Assembly (NCBI GenBank): GCA_037176845.1
Contig: JAYKXP010000188.1
Location: forward strand, 17,711 to 81,710
Direction of reading: 5' to 3'
DNA length: 64,000 nt
From: Paramarasmius palmivorus
Taxonomy: Eukaryota; Basidiomycota; Agaricomycetes; Agaricales; Marasmiaceae
The translations under genes were made by a program, and so were the position numbers. The notes below the pieces were generated by a model. That model was not told the origin of the DNA, ran no database searches, and worked only from the letters and a program-made list of their open reading frames with translations. This document shows positions 1 through 10,300 of the stretch, one piece after another. Within the stretch, counting starts at the first letter, position 1. Every line of letters starts with the position of its first letter.

Positions 1-1220
1 TGGGCATACTTCGTGCGTTTGCGCTCGTGGGGTTTGTTGCCTGGAGCCTGGTTACCATAGACTGATACCCGTACAGTGTTCTCGTCCACGCATCGCAGTA
101 GACTCGTCACCTTTCCGGAGCGCCAAGGAACAGTGCGAACACAAGCGGCGATGTTCCCTCGGTGTCCCTCTTCGGTTTCGAATTCACTCTCATCACTACT
201 CATCCCGTCTGCACCCATCTCATCTATCATCTGAGCAACTATTGTCCAAGCCTGCCTTTGGCTGACCTCCTCTTCATCCTCTTCGCTATCGCTCCCAGCC
301 GCAAGGGACCATGCCACGTCGTGTCGTTTTTTCCAGAGCTACTGTCGCTATTAGCATCGACATTTTTCTCCTCGACCAATTATACCCACCTCTTCCTTTC
401 GAGTTCTTTGACGCATGCTCTTTAGCGTTTCCTCGTCTTTCAATTGGCATCTAAGAGCCGCTTCTTCTTCTGTCTCCCCATTTCTGGGATGGCGCCTGTG
501 AATTATATACGACAGAGTTTTGAGGCGTCTCCAAAAACTAGCTCGAATCTCTTCCCTCCCGGCTTCAGTGTCGTATTGAGGAAATTTGACTACAAATCTC
601 TCCGCCATCTGGGTGCAAAGCTCCGCATTCCAAGGGCAATGAACTTCTTCCCAATAAATCGGCAAGAAACCGTCTTCGATCTGTGGAGGAGGCCCGCCCA
701 TGTCGAAGTTGAGCACATCATCAGCATTTACTCGAAGGTCCTCGCAATCATAGAGATCTAGAATCTGCTTGTCTTTTTTTATGGTCAAGGTTTCGTTCAT
801 GCAATCCCGGAATTGACGCTACATTTGCTCAGTCTTGTAAATATCTCAACTTCAGCGTAAACACAACTCACGAGAAACTGGTTGTGTTCTTCAGAACGAG
901 GAATCGGGACGTGAGGTGCAACGAAAAAGCCTTTCCGCTTTTTACTCCTCTGGTTTCCTTTGGGCCGCCCTTTGTGCGCTACGTCTGCCAATTCTTGGCG
1001 AACGTGACCGATTTCGTCCCATAAACCCTCAACATCACTTTTCATCTCAATCTGGATCTCGTTCAGTTTTCTAAGTATATCTGCATTCGTCGAGCTCGTG
1101 CGTTGATCATCGGAGTCGTGCGCTTGGGATTCTTTGCTTTGGGCGCTTGACTGATAAGAGATGGTAAGCATCATGTTCTCGAACGAGCTCGTTACTTACC
1201 TTGCCAGTTTTGGGCCCCAT
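1..1220 (-). CDS. Conserved mushroom protein of unknown function, 3' end off the left edge
   Basis: Read on the minus strand from an ATG at 1220. A tiny first exon (MGPKTGK) splices to an exon near 1150-870 that is rich in Ser and charged residues and has a helical stretch. A second large exon (about 800-430) carries conserved-looking Trp, Cys and Tyr residues. A further exon from about 390 runs off the window with an acidic run (SDSEEDEEE) and a GMSSDES motif. The GMSSDES block followed by a Trp-Arg segment resembles, from memory, a family common in Agaricomycetes and often found near transposons; its function is unknown. Exon joins were inferred from GT-AG motifs and open-frame continuity. 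It is transcribed away from the gene that begins at 1514. Confidence 0.6.
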
Positions 1221-1513
1221 GGATTTGCTCGAAGACAGGTGAAGCTTCACTACACTCGTATTCGGAAACAACTCTATACGTTATATACCCAGAGGTCTCG
1301 GCATTCCCAACCCCGAATGCTGTTGCGGAAGGGTTGAAGGACTTTCAACCCTTCAACTGCCCTACCTGCTCATAGCTTCCAACGTCCAACGTTCAGCAAC
1401 GAGCTAGCTATCGTATATGATGCTACATACCAACGATGGCTTCGCCTTTCGGATTCTTCAACCTTGCGTTCATATAAAACCACGAGTAAACAGATATCCA
1501 TCAGAGGGTAGAC

Positions 1514-1949
1514 ATGGATATCGATGATCAAATCTCTCACCTCAACGAAAATTACAACGCATATCAGCAACGTCTAGTGAGTGTTTACAGCATCGGATTT
1601 ACCCAAATTTCTTAGTTTGTCGTTTTCTCAGGCCACCGCTGTCGCAACAAGGAAACCGCAAGCGCTCGGACAGCCTGCACAGGTTTGTTTACCCTTTTGA
1701 CACGATGTCATCCATTAATGTACTATCTCAGAGACAACGCCCCCACCTTCGTACGAGATACAAGCCAAGTGCTACGAGGACCTTCAAGGCCCACACATCA
1801 CATCCGGACGACCCTGAATCTCCCACAGTGACACAGACCGCTTCTGGGATCCTTGGAACACGTGTCTCAGGCGACTCTTATGTATCCCAAGACGACCTTG
1901 CGATTGTCATAAACCGGTTGCAACATCTCGAGATTCAGACCAAGTCCGA
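1514..1949 (+). pseudogene. 5' part of a host gene split by the LTR element
   Basis: The ATG at 1514 opens a 63-nt exon (MDIDDQISHLNENYNAYQQRL is its product, 21 codons long). Clean GT-AG introns lead to exon 2 (1632-1682) and exon 3 from 1732. Exon 3 stays open up to the LTR boundary, ending in ...QTKSD. The NYNAYQ segment resembles the KDYNAYQ segment of the gene at 45866, so the two may be related. The open frame is cut by LTR sequence at 1950. A matching open frame resumes beyond the other LTR at 36281. The complete protein function is unknown. Confidence 0.5.
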
Positions 1950-3106
1950 TGATATGGTCCAAAATATAAATCGCGTATCTAGACGAATATTCTTGCCTTC
2001 AACAAGTTTTAATACACTTGATAAGGGAAACAAGAGCACTAGTGTGAGCCCGAGCAGCTAGTGAAAGCGGACTTAGGCTCTAACAAAGAGTAACTAGTTG
2101 TCTATACGCTTGTTCATGGATCGTATGATCAGGCTATGGTAGCTGGGGACTTAGCCATGCATGCTAGACGTGTCCGAAAACTGTAGGACTGTCTATACTA
2201 GAAAGACGGTTGTCGTGTCATCTATAGAAACGCTATGGAATTGGCTATAGACTTCTTATGAGGCTATACAACTGATCTGGAAGAGTTGTTGCGACTAGAG
2301 ACCTTGAATAATGTCTGCGACCAAGGGGATTCGAACTTGGCACAGAATAGACGCATAGGCGTAGAGACACATTGTTGACTGACCAGTCTAGACGCTGGCA
2401 GGATATGATGGAAAGAGGATCTTCCGCTCTAGGAGGAAGCGCGCGTGTTGCAGCTTGGATTAATCCGAAGCTCTCAGCATAGCTTAGTAAAATCGATGAG
2501 ATCTGAAGCTAGACGGCCGAAGATCGACGTGATAAGCAAGCAAGGTTTTAGGGTTTTACGCTAGCCGCTTACTACAAGCGAGTTACTTGCCCAGGACATT
2601 TCGGACTCATCGCCGAAAGGTGTAGATCCGAAACCAACCAGAGAATTATATCTCAGAAGAGAGACCGTACCTTTCCCCTGGCTAGACGAAGTACTAGCTA
2701 GGAATGGTGATAGAATTACGCATTCTGGAACCTAGAAGAATATAGAAGAATAGACTCTAAGGGAGGGACTCGAAGGGAAGATGTCTAGGCAGTTCCTGAC
2801 GATATCCGATACCAAGGAGAGCCGTCTCCGCTCAACAGCTATGTACCATGTGGTCTAGCAAGAGTGAGTCAGCACAAGGAAGAAGGATAGTCCACCGAGC
2901 GATTTCCGACGTGGAGCTAGCCAAATATTTGGAACTGCTTTCAGGACCAAAATGCGAATAAACCCAGAATATGGACGAAAGATCGTCTAAAAGAATATTT
3001 CATTTCCTTCTTAAGTAGTTCTATACCTTGTATGGGCAGCGAGCCATCGGAATCATAGCTAGAAGTATGTATCTGTAGATTATGGGTAAATAGGACAGCT
3101 AGAGGG

Positions 3107-3114
3107 TATATAAG
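3107..3114 (+). promoter_or_regulatory. TATA box of the 5' LTR
   Basis: TATATAAG within the LTR. It would start transcription near 3135-3140 and leave about 700 bp of R-U5 before the primer-binding site. The same octamer sits at 35546-35553 in the 3' LTR. Confidence 0.55.
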
Positions 3115-3345
3115 CTGGCCCATTTCGATACGAAAAGGCAAGCAAGTAGATCCCCCCACTGTCAGATAGCACAGAGCAATCAACGACTTTGGAACTTGAC
3201 TTCAGAGAATATTTAAGAATATACCCCACCTGACACAGAGTCAGTGATTTGCTACTTGTATAGCTGTGATAAGCGTACAGTAGTCTCTTGAATAGAACGT
3301 ACTGAGTTGCGTCTAGACGGGATTTGACTTGACCACCGAGGTTTG

Positions 3346-3510
3346 GAGTACTAGGGACTCCCACCTAAGTTGAGGTACTGAGGACAGAGGGCCTCCTACC
3401 TAAGTTTGAGATATAGAGGACAGAGGGCCTCCTTATCTATTGTAACTGAAGTATTGTGGACAGAGGGCCACCTTACTTATTGTTTTGGCACTGAGGACTG
3501 AGGGCCTCCC
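3346..3510 (+). repeat. Tandem GAGGACAGAGGGCCTCC-type repeats in the LTR
   Basis: About five imperfect units of 30-50 bp, each with a variant of ACTGAGGACAGAGGGCCTCC followed by a T/A-rich spacer. GAGGGCCTC is self-complementary, so each unit could form a small hairpin in RNA or bind a dimeric protein. The block is present in both LTRs (3' copy about 35786-35950). Confidence 0.6.
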
Positions 3511-3843
3511 ATTGCCATATATTGGTCATTGTTGAACTTGTTTGGAATCGATCCAGTTTGGATATTGAAGAGGCTAGCTGCACTTGGGCACTATCCTGTT
3601 GCATTTTGTTGATTTCTTTGTTCGTTGGATACGAATATACACCTTATACCTTTCTCTATACCACGCACCTTTGTTGTTCGTTGGTCTAGATCGAGTACTA
3701 GAGTGTCTATAGCGATAATACATCGTTTCTTGATCTTACTACCGTGCGGAACCTTTGCCAACGCCGAGCCATCCTCGCACAAAAGAGGTTGAGTTGTGTT
3801 TTGTTGTCTCTAGACGGCCTTACACCAATTGAACCCATTCATC

Positions 3844-3861
3844 TGGAGCCCACCGCGAGGG
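3844..3861 (+). promoter_or_regulatory. Candidate tRNA primer-binding site
   Basis: TGGAGCCCACCGCGAGG starts 2 nt after the LTR end. TGG complements a tRNA CCA tail, as expected for minus-strand priming. The tRNA identity was not determined; the next base implies a tRNA with U at the discriminator position if pairing is perfect. Confidence 0.55.
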
Positions 3862-4229
3862 GTGGTTCTAGTTAGAAAAAGAAACGCTTTTATTTGAGCT
3901 ATATTGCTTGAAACGAAATCTATACCAATAGGCTTGTCAATTTAAGCCAAACCCTTTAGTCTTGTGTTGTACAAAACCAAGGCTAGAATAAAAACGTTGA
4001 TTGTATCCAGAAGCTAGCGGTCACAATTCCTCCGCGAACTTCCAGAAACTCTCAGCAAGCCGGATCTGAATATATAGATCCGTACGCCCGAAAGACTAAG
4101 TCCAAGTCCAAGGGAAAACAAAAGGCATCGACTGCTAGACCAGTAGTAGATCCATCTAGTTCGAGTTCAGATAACCGAACGAACCCCCAAAACACTAGTG
4201 GAGAACCCAGTAGTGACATACCACCTACG

Positions 4230-5954
4230 GTGTCGATTGTACCTGTGCTAGACGAGTTCACGTTTAGAGCAGAGTTACCTGAAACGCCGCAGATCCCAAA
4301 AGGAGCGTCTAGAGACTCGATCTTTAGATTTCCACGCGAATACCAAGCTCAGAAGCGCAAGCTACTGAAAGCTATCGCAAGACGACACTTTGTACATAAA
4401 CCTATCAAAGTTGTTATAAGAAGAATCGCTAAGCCATCTATACCCAAGATGCCTGAAGCAAACAATGAATTTAGGGAAGCCTGGAATCGGCTGACCGCCT
4501 CTGGGGCATCCCAGATAAAAGCGGACAAGATGTCTAAGGTTAAGAAGCCTAAAGAGTTAGAAGGGTTGAACCCAGAAGACTTTGAAAGGTGGTACGAAGA
4601 TCTAGACATTATGTTCCAAGAGGGAGGCGTCACAGAAGAAGATGCACAGATCTATCTGGCGATGCGATACCTCCAATATGAATTAAGAAAGACTATGGAA
4701 GACGTTTCATCGTCTAGAGGGTTTTCCTATGACAAGTTCATTAAGGACCTCAAGAGAGAGTTGGGTGTCAAAGATTCGATGCAAGGCTCGACGGCTAGAC
4801 TGGAGAATATTCTCAAACAGTTCAAACCGATCAAGTTAAACGTTGATGAAGCGAGATTGAGGACTTATGTGCGCTATTTCAAGCGAGAAGCAGAGAAGCT
4901 AAGAAAGGAACCTGCCTTGCTCTCTAATATCACGCTAGTGCTAAAGTTCTTGAGCGCCTTTGATGCTAGATTCCATGAGCGAATTGTGGACCGTCTAGAA
5001 CGTAAGCGAGGAGATAAATATGAGGCGAATCAGGAAGATAGCCGACGGATTGATGACCCGTATACTCTAGACGAGGTTATGCAAACTGCGATATCGATCT
5101 GTACCTCTAAGGTTGGCGCACTCTATGGACAACTTCCTAGAGTTAGCTTTAATGATGTGAAGGCTGAAGAAGTCGACGAAGACTATGGCCGACATGCACC
5201 GACTCCTGCGCCTGCGATTCTAAAGAGAGAATCTATTAAGACGGAGCCTAGAGATGACGAGTGGGGCCTGAAGATTTCCTCTTCAGTAGATAAACACTCT
5301 GTCGACATTGCAGAGATTAAGGAGATGACTAGGACGTTAAGCAATGCTGTCCAAGAGTCTATAAAGCGTCAAGAGCGAGTTGACATAGAGCACAAGGCTT
5401 TATGGAACTTAGTCACAGCTGGCAATCAGCTAGCGACCGCTCGCGCGCCGACCTATTCTCAGGCAAGACCTCTAACTCCCTCTAGCTCAACTATGGGCAT
5501 GGCTAGCAAGCCAGGGACAGCGATGGTTGGCCAACCGCTACGTAGAGAATGCTTTATGTGCAAGAAGCCAGATCATTTTATTAATGACTGTCCTGCCCAA
5601 GCGAAATTTAGAGAATTGAAGTGGCTGAAGGAAGGTCCTGAAGGAGGACGTCTAGTGATGTACGACGGATCTAGACTACCTTCTCTTGCACCTGGAGACA
5701 CTCGATCTCGAAAAGAAATCATTGAGGAAATAGCTGTTCGCAGAAAGTGGCCTGGATCGGAAGGATACCATCCAGACAGTTATCTCTTCGATATAGACGA
5801 AGTCCCAACTCAAGAGTTTGAAGATCTAGCGATCGACTCTGAGGAGGAAGAAGATGATAGAGCTATAAAAGTAGCACAAGCATGGGCTTTGATAGCTGAG
5901 GAGAAGGCTAGACGATCTACGCGTCAAGCTGCATCCTTAGGTTCAAAAAACTAG
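4230..5954 (+). CDS. gag: Gag polyprotein with CCHC zinc knuckle
   Basis: Structural protein of the retroelement, expected to coat the genomic RNA in virus-like particles. Counting from 4230, residues about 80-300 hold the charged helical capsid-like region, with a FERWYEDLDIMF segment typical of retrotransposon Gag. A zinc knuckle C-X2-C-X4-H-X4-C begins at about residue 441, and the tail is acidic. The frame is open from about 3985, but no in-frame ATG lies upstream of 4449. The true start is therefore either a spliced leader, a non-AUG codon or the internal Met. The stop TAG at 5952 directly follows a slippery heptamer, so part of translation should continue into the protease frame. Confidence 0.85.
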   Translation: MSIVPVLDEFTFRAELPETPQIPKGASRDSIFRFPREYQAQKRKLLKAIARRHFVHKPIKVVIRRIAKPSIPKMPEANNEFREAWNRLTASGASQIKADKMSKVKKPKELEGLNPEDFERWYEDLDIMFQEGGVTEEDAQIYLAMRYLQYELRKTMEDVSSSRGFSYDKFIKDLKRELGVKDSMQGSTARLENILKQFKPIKLNVDEARLRTYVRYFKREAEKLRKEPALLSNITLVLKFLSAFDARFHERIVDRLERKRGDKYEANQEDSRRIDDPYTLDEVMQTAISICTSKVGALYGQLPRVSFNDVKAEEVDEDYGRHAPTPAPAILKRESIKTEPRDDEWGLKISSSVDKHSVDIAEIKEMTRTLSNAVQESIKRQERVDIEHKALWNLVTAGNQLATARAPTYSQARPLTPSSSTMGMASKPGTAMVGQPLRRECFMCKKPDHFINDCPAQAKFRELKWLKEGPEGGRLVMYDGSRLPSLAPGDTRSRKEIIEEIAVRRKWPGSEGYHPDSYLFDIDEVPTQEFEDLAIDSEEEEDDRAIKVAQAWALIAEEKARRSTRQAASLGSKN

Positions 5955-5981
5955 TCATTCCAAGGATAGGTACTGGTGGAA
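5945..5981 (+). promoter_or_regulatory. Gag-Pro -1 ribosomal frameshift site
   Basis: The heptamer A AAA AAC (5945-5951) is in the correct phase for Gag codons TCA-AAA-AAC and is followed at once by the Gag TAG. A one-base backward slip puts the ribosome at CTA (5951), exactly in the protease frame. A possible 5-bp stem (TTCCA 5958-5962 with TGGAA 5977-5981) starts 6 nt downstream, a typical spacing. The stem is short and its effect is an inference. Confidence 0.75.
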
Positions 5982-7369
5982 AAGCAAAGAAGGCTTCTAT
6001 ACCCCTGCCAGACCTTGAGGAACTCCTAAACGAAACGGAGCCAACTAGACCAAAGCCTGGACCATCGTCACGACGAATGGAAGTGCATATACCCTCTCTG
6101 TCCTCTTTAGAAAAGAATAAATATAAAGAACCATCGGCTAGACTGCTGGACGGTTTAAGTCGAAAACCTACAGTTACTATTGAGGAGTTAGATTCAGGTG
6201 ATGACGAATCGGGACCTGATCTCTCTAAAGTAGTGACCAGTAGACCCTTTGACAAGGTTCAATCAGTGGCTAGACCACCTATACCTCAGAATCATGTCTT
6301 AGAGAAAAGTGGTATAACTGCCACAAGGCAGATCAGTGCAGATACGTCTACATCTGATTTGTTACGCAAGGGAGGAGCTGCTAGAAAGGAGCCCAGTACT
6401 CTAGACAAGCAGCCTCTACCTAAGAAAACGAGTCTGGAAGGCACTGACGAAGATATCGCGGAGCAGTTCTTCCGGAACTCTATAAGCATTAGTCTAGACG
6501 ACGTAGCTAGCATCTCGCCGGCAGTCAGAAAGATTTTGCTAAGAAAACTTAGACACCAAGGTGTCAGAAAGAAACGTGCCTCTGCGTATTTAGCGGAGCT
6601 AGCTGTAGAATGCGGCGAAGCTATACCAGAGGAGAGTCAAGAGATTTTGACTGGAGATGTGTATGTGGTGGATGTGGATGATTTGCCTATAGAGGACGTG
6701 TATGAAGTGCTAGACGAACCAAGGGGAAGTTTACCCAAGGGCGCAATCGTACACAAGGATCCAGTTGAGATATATCAACAAGATCTGTCCCAGGAAGAAA
6801 AGAGAAAGATTGTGATCGTAGGACGAAACTCTGATGGTCTTAGAGTCGTCTATCCTCGGATAAATGGCTCCAAAGAAGAGATAGAGAATGTTAAAGACTG
6901 CGGTTCACAAATAGTGGTCATGTCTACACTTGTAGCAGTTGGTGTTGGACTTACTTGGGATCCTGGTACCACTTTGCATATGCAGAGTGCGAATGGACAG
7001 CTCAAACGTACCAAGGGACTGGCTAGAAATGTTCCTTTTGAGTTTGGGGAGATTACTGTGTACTTACAAGTGCATATAGTCGACGACCCACCATTTCAAG
7101 TACTGCTAGGACGTCCATTTGATGTCCTAACATCATCGACCATACAGAACTTTCCGGATGGTGATCAGTTAGTAACTATTACCTGTCCAAATAGTGGGAT
7201 GAAGTGTACCATAGGTACTTATCCTAGAGGAGGTGGCAAGAAGGTTCGCACAAGGACGGAACCCAAGCTAGAGCCAATGGAACAGAACGCTCAAGCTGCA
7301 AGTACGTCTAGCGAGACCAATCATGCTAAAGTAGAGTCGGCAAATTTTCAGACACCCTTGAGGAGATAG
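5951..7369 (+). CDS. pro: Aspartic protease ORF (Pro), expressed by -1 frameshift from Gag
   Basis: The frame is open from the slip point at 5951; the first ATG is 6077. The N-terminal 270 residues are charged and low-complexity. The retropepsin-like domain begins with a D-C-G-S active-site motif at about residue 274 (counted from 6077). It closes with the hydrophobic LLGRPF motif that matches the I/L-LG(R/K) signature of this fold. It should cleave Gag, Pro and Pol. It is in the -1 frame relative to Gag, and pol is again -1 relative to it. The active-site Thr/Ser after Asp is Cys here (DCGS rather than DTG/DSG), which is unusual but seen in some fungal retroelements. Confidence 0.75.
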   Translation, partial: LVIPRIGTGGKAKKASIPLPDLEELLNETEPTRPKPGPSSRRMEVHIPSLSSLEKNKYKEPSARLLDGLSRKPTVTIEELDSGDDESGPDLSKVVTSRPFDKVQSVARPPIPQNHVLEKSGITATRQISADTSTSDLLRKGGAARKEPSTLDKQPLPKKTSLEGTDEDIAEQFFRNSISISLDDVASISPAVRKILLRKLRHQGVRKKRASAYLAELAVECGEAIPEESQEILTGDVYVVDVDDLPIEDVYEVLDEPRGSLPKGAIVHKDPVEIYQQDLSQEEKRKIVIVGRNSDGLRVVYPRINGSKEEIENVKDCGSQIVVMSTLVAVGVGLTWDPGTTLHMQSANGQLKRTKGLARNVPFEFGEITVYLQVHIVDDPPFQVLLGRPFDVLTSSTIQNFPDGDQLVTITCPNSGMKCTIGTYPRGGGKKVRTRTEPKLEPMEQNAQAASTSSETNHAKVESANFQTPLRR

Positions 7370-7389
7370 TCAAAGACTATGGAGAGGTG
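7342..7389 (+). promoter_or_regulatory. Pro-Pol -1 ribosomal frameshift site
   Basis: The heptamer A AAT TTT (7342-7348) is in phase with protease codons GCA-AAT-TTT. A -1 slip moves reading to TCA at 7348, in the pol frame, which is open and coding-like before the first possible pol start. Downstream, CACC (7353-7356) can pair with GGTG (7386-7389). Inside that, ATAGTC-AAA-GACTAT (7366-7380) is a perfect 6-bp hairpin overlapping the protease stop. No pseudoknot was tested. Confidence 0.65.
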
Positions 7390-10300
7390 GCACTGAAGAT
7401 TGCTTGTGATGAGAAGGGAAACTTGTCCATTGAGGGTTACAAGCTTCCAGATGATGGGGTCTTTGTGAAAGAAGAGCTAGCCGAAGCATTTGTGCTAGCA
7501 TACGAAAATGATAAAGAAAATGAAAATATAGAACTAAACCAGAATAGCCCAGACACCAATGATGGTGCTCTACCTAAGAATACTGAGGAACGGCATACGA
7601 AGACGTATAGCCTATGGCGTCAAGATCTGAGTACGGATACGTCCACTCTAGATGACAGCCAACCTCACACAGAGTCTAAAGACACAAAGGCAACAGAGGA
7701 CTTAGCTCTAGATCCCGTGTACGAAGCTCTGTGGTACGAAAAACATTTGCCATTTAGAACAACAGCGGCATTAATTGCTAACGACGAGTTTGCAAATGCC
7801 TGGAAGCCTGTTCATGGTGTACATGCTAAGTATGTGATGATGAATGAGTTCAAACAGATTGGACCTGATTCATTCGCGGAAAAGTATGTTGAGACGCTGC
7901 TAGACAAAATTCAGAGTCAAAACAGTGATCTTATGTCTGAGATGTCAAGTGAAGACACAGATCGAAAGTCTAGAACGCAGAAACTGAAGCCTTATAGTGA
8001 TATAGACTGGGAGTTACACTTAATGGAAGAACTACACCCAGGCTACATTCATTATTGGACGAAGATATATGGGCCGACTGCTAGATCTAGACTACGCAAA
8101 GACATCGAGGAGTTCGGTATAGAATGGTTTAGGGAAAGGTGCAACGCTCTAGCGCAGCAACATGAGCTAGCTACAGCTGCAGTCAAGGAGACCCTTGTAA
8201 ATGAAGTCGCAGATGTCTATAAGTACAAACCTGTGGCTGTCAAGGTGAAACCTGTAAAGACGACCTTACCAGCAGAGTTTAGAGTGGAACGCAATATCAC
8301 AGGCGATCCTCTAGCTGAGCTACCTACCCTACCTACTCAGTTTCCATCAGAATGGACTCCTGGGGAACGCTATACTGAAGAGAGAAAGGCTATAATAGAG
8401 AAGAACCATGCAGGGGACTTTCTATGGCCTGAGGAACGCAAGTTGTTGCATGAGTTCATGAAAATACAGGAGAAAGCTTTCGCTTGGGAAGCATCTGAAG
8501 GTGGAACTTTCAAGAAGGAGTTCTTTCCTCCAGTAAAATTTCCTGTAGTACCTCATACACCTTGGGTTGAGAAGAATATACCCATACCACCTGGTATATA
8601 CCAGGAGGTGTGTCGAATTATCAAAGAAAAGATTGATGCAGGTGTATATGAGCCGTCTAGCTCGTCATACCGGTCAAAATGGTTTTGTGTATTAAAGAAA
8701 GATGGCAAGAGCCTTCGACTTGTGCACAGTTTGGAGCCGCTTAACAAAGTGACTATTCAATATTCTGGAGTACCTCCAGCAACCGCAGAGGTGGCTAGCT
8801 CGTTTGCAGGACGATCATGCCTAGGACTCTTAGATATTTGGGTAGGATACGATGAGAGGCTTATAGACGAAGAGTCTAGAGACTTGACAACGTTCCAAAC
8901 GCCATTCGGACCGCATAGACTGGTGAAACTTCCTATGGGATGGACGAACTCAGTACCTATATTTCACGACGACGTGACTTATATTCTGCGAGATGAGATA
9001 CCACATGTCACTAGACCGTATATAGACGATGTTCCAATCGCTGGACCTAAGTCTAGATATGAGATTGATGAGGCACCGTACTATGAGACGATCCCAGAGA
9101 ATAAAGGGATACGACGGTTCGTGTGGGAGCATTTCCAGAACGTCAATCGGATCTGTCAACGTATGAAGTATGCTGGAGTGACCTTTTCTGGTCCAAAGGC
9201 GTATGTATGCGTAGAAGAGGGTGATGTTGTTGGGCATCGAGTTTCTTTCCACGGGGAGAAGCCAGTCGAGCGTCTAGCCAAAGTCATTTTGTCCTGGGAC
9301 CCGAAAAACTTTACAGAAAAGAAACATATAAGATCCTTCCTAGGGACAGCAGGACAAATGAGGATGTTTATTCGCGACTATGCTAGAATCACCCGCCCTT
9401 TGAATAAAATGGGTAGCATATTGACTCCGTTCAGTATGGGCCCTGAAGAAATAAAGGCAGCTGAGCAAGTTAAGGAAGCTATACGCAACGCACCTGCTCT
9501 AAAGCCTATAGACTATGAAAATGAGTCAGGGATCACGCTAGCCGTAGATACGTCTTGGCAAGCAGTCGGATTTTACTTGTATCAGCGAGATCCAGATGAT
9601 CCCAAGAAGAAAAACTTTAATTGGTTCGGATCAATCACGCTTAACGAAAGAGAGGCTAGATTTTCCCAGCCAAAGCGAGAACTATATGGTCTTATGCTAG
9701 CTTTGATGGTTACCAAGTACCAAACGATTGGCTGCAGAAATCTCACTGTAGAGACAGATGCTAGCTATATTAAGGGAATGTTGGATAATCCAAGCGCAGG
9801 ACCAAATGCTACTATCAATCGATGGATTGAAGAGATTAGAAAATACCATTTCGAGTTGGTACATATCAAAGGCTTAGTGCATGGGCCCGATGGTTTATCT
9901 AGACCACCCCCAGGGGGAGAGTCGACGACTAGACCTGATACCAGTGATGTGTCTTATGGCTTAGAGGATGATGGTGAACCTATTACCTTTAGAATGGGAG
10001 AAGGAGAAACAGAGTACCCTAGGGACTTTGAATCTTTCAAACATGACATAGACACTCGTGGAGGCTATTATATGTCGCTAGCTGAGTCCACAGAGGACTT
10101 TGTACAAGACTTGCAATTGGCTAGAGAAGAGGAGGTGTTGTTCAATGCCGATACTAAGTTTGAAAAGGCCAATGTAGGCGCATATATACAAACTTTAGTT
10201 GTACCACAGGATTGGACAGATGAGGATGCTGTGGAAATGCCGTATGACGAAGAGCATCGGACTCCACAAGCTAGAGAGATAGATGACCTACTTCCGTTGG

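Larger units (their letters stand above)
1950..3841 (+). repeat. 5' LTR
   Basis: This 1892-bp repeat begins TGATATGG and ends ACCCATTCA. It matches 34388-36280 with about six substitutions and one inserted A, all found by eye. A TATA box lies at 3107-3114 and a block of short GC-rich tandem repeats at about 3346-3510, in what should be the transcribed R/U5 part. Small open frames inside the LTR recur in both copies because the copies are nearly identical. They show no recognisable protein family and are not annotated as genes. Confidence 0.92.

Noticed and set aside
2941..3782. Small open frames repeated in both LTRs.
   Set aside because: They recur only because the LTRs are near-identical; there is no codon or family support.
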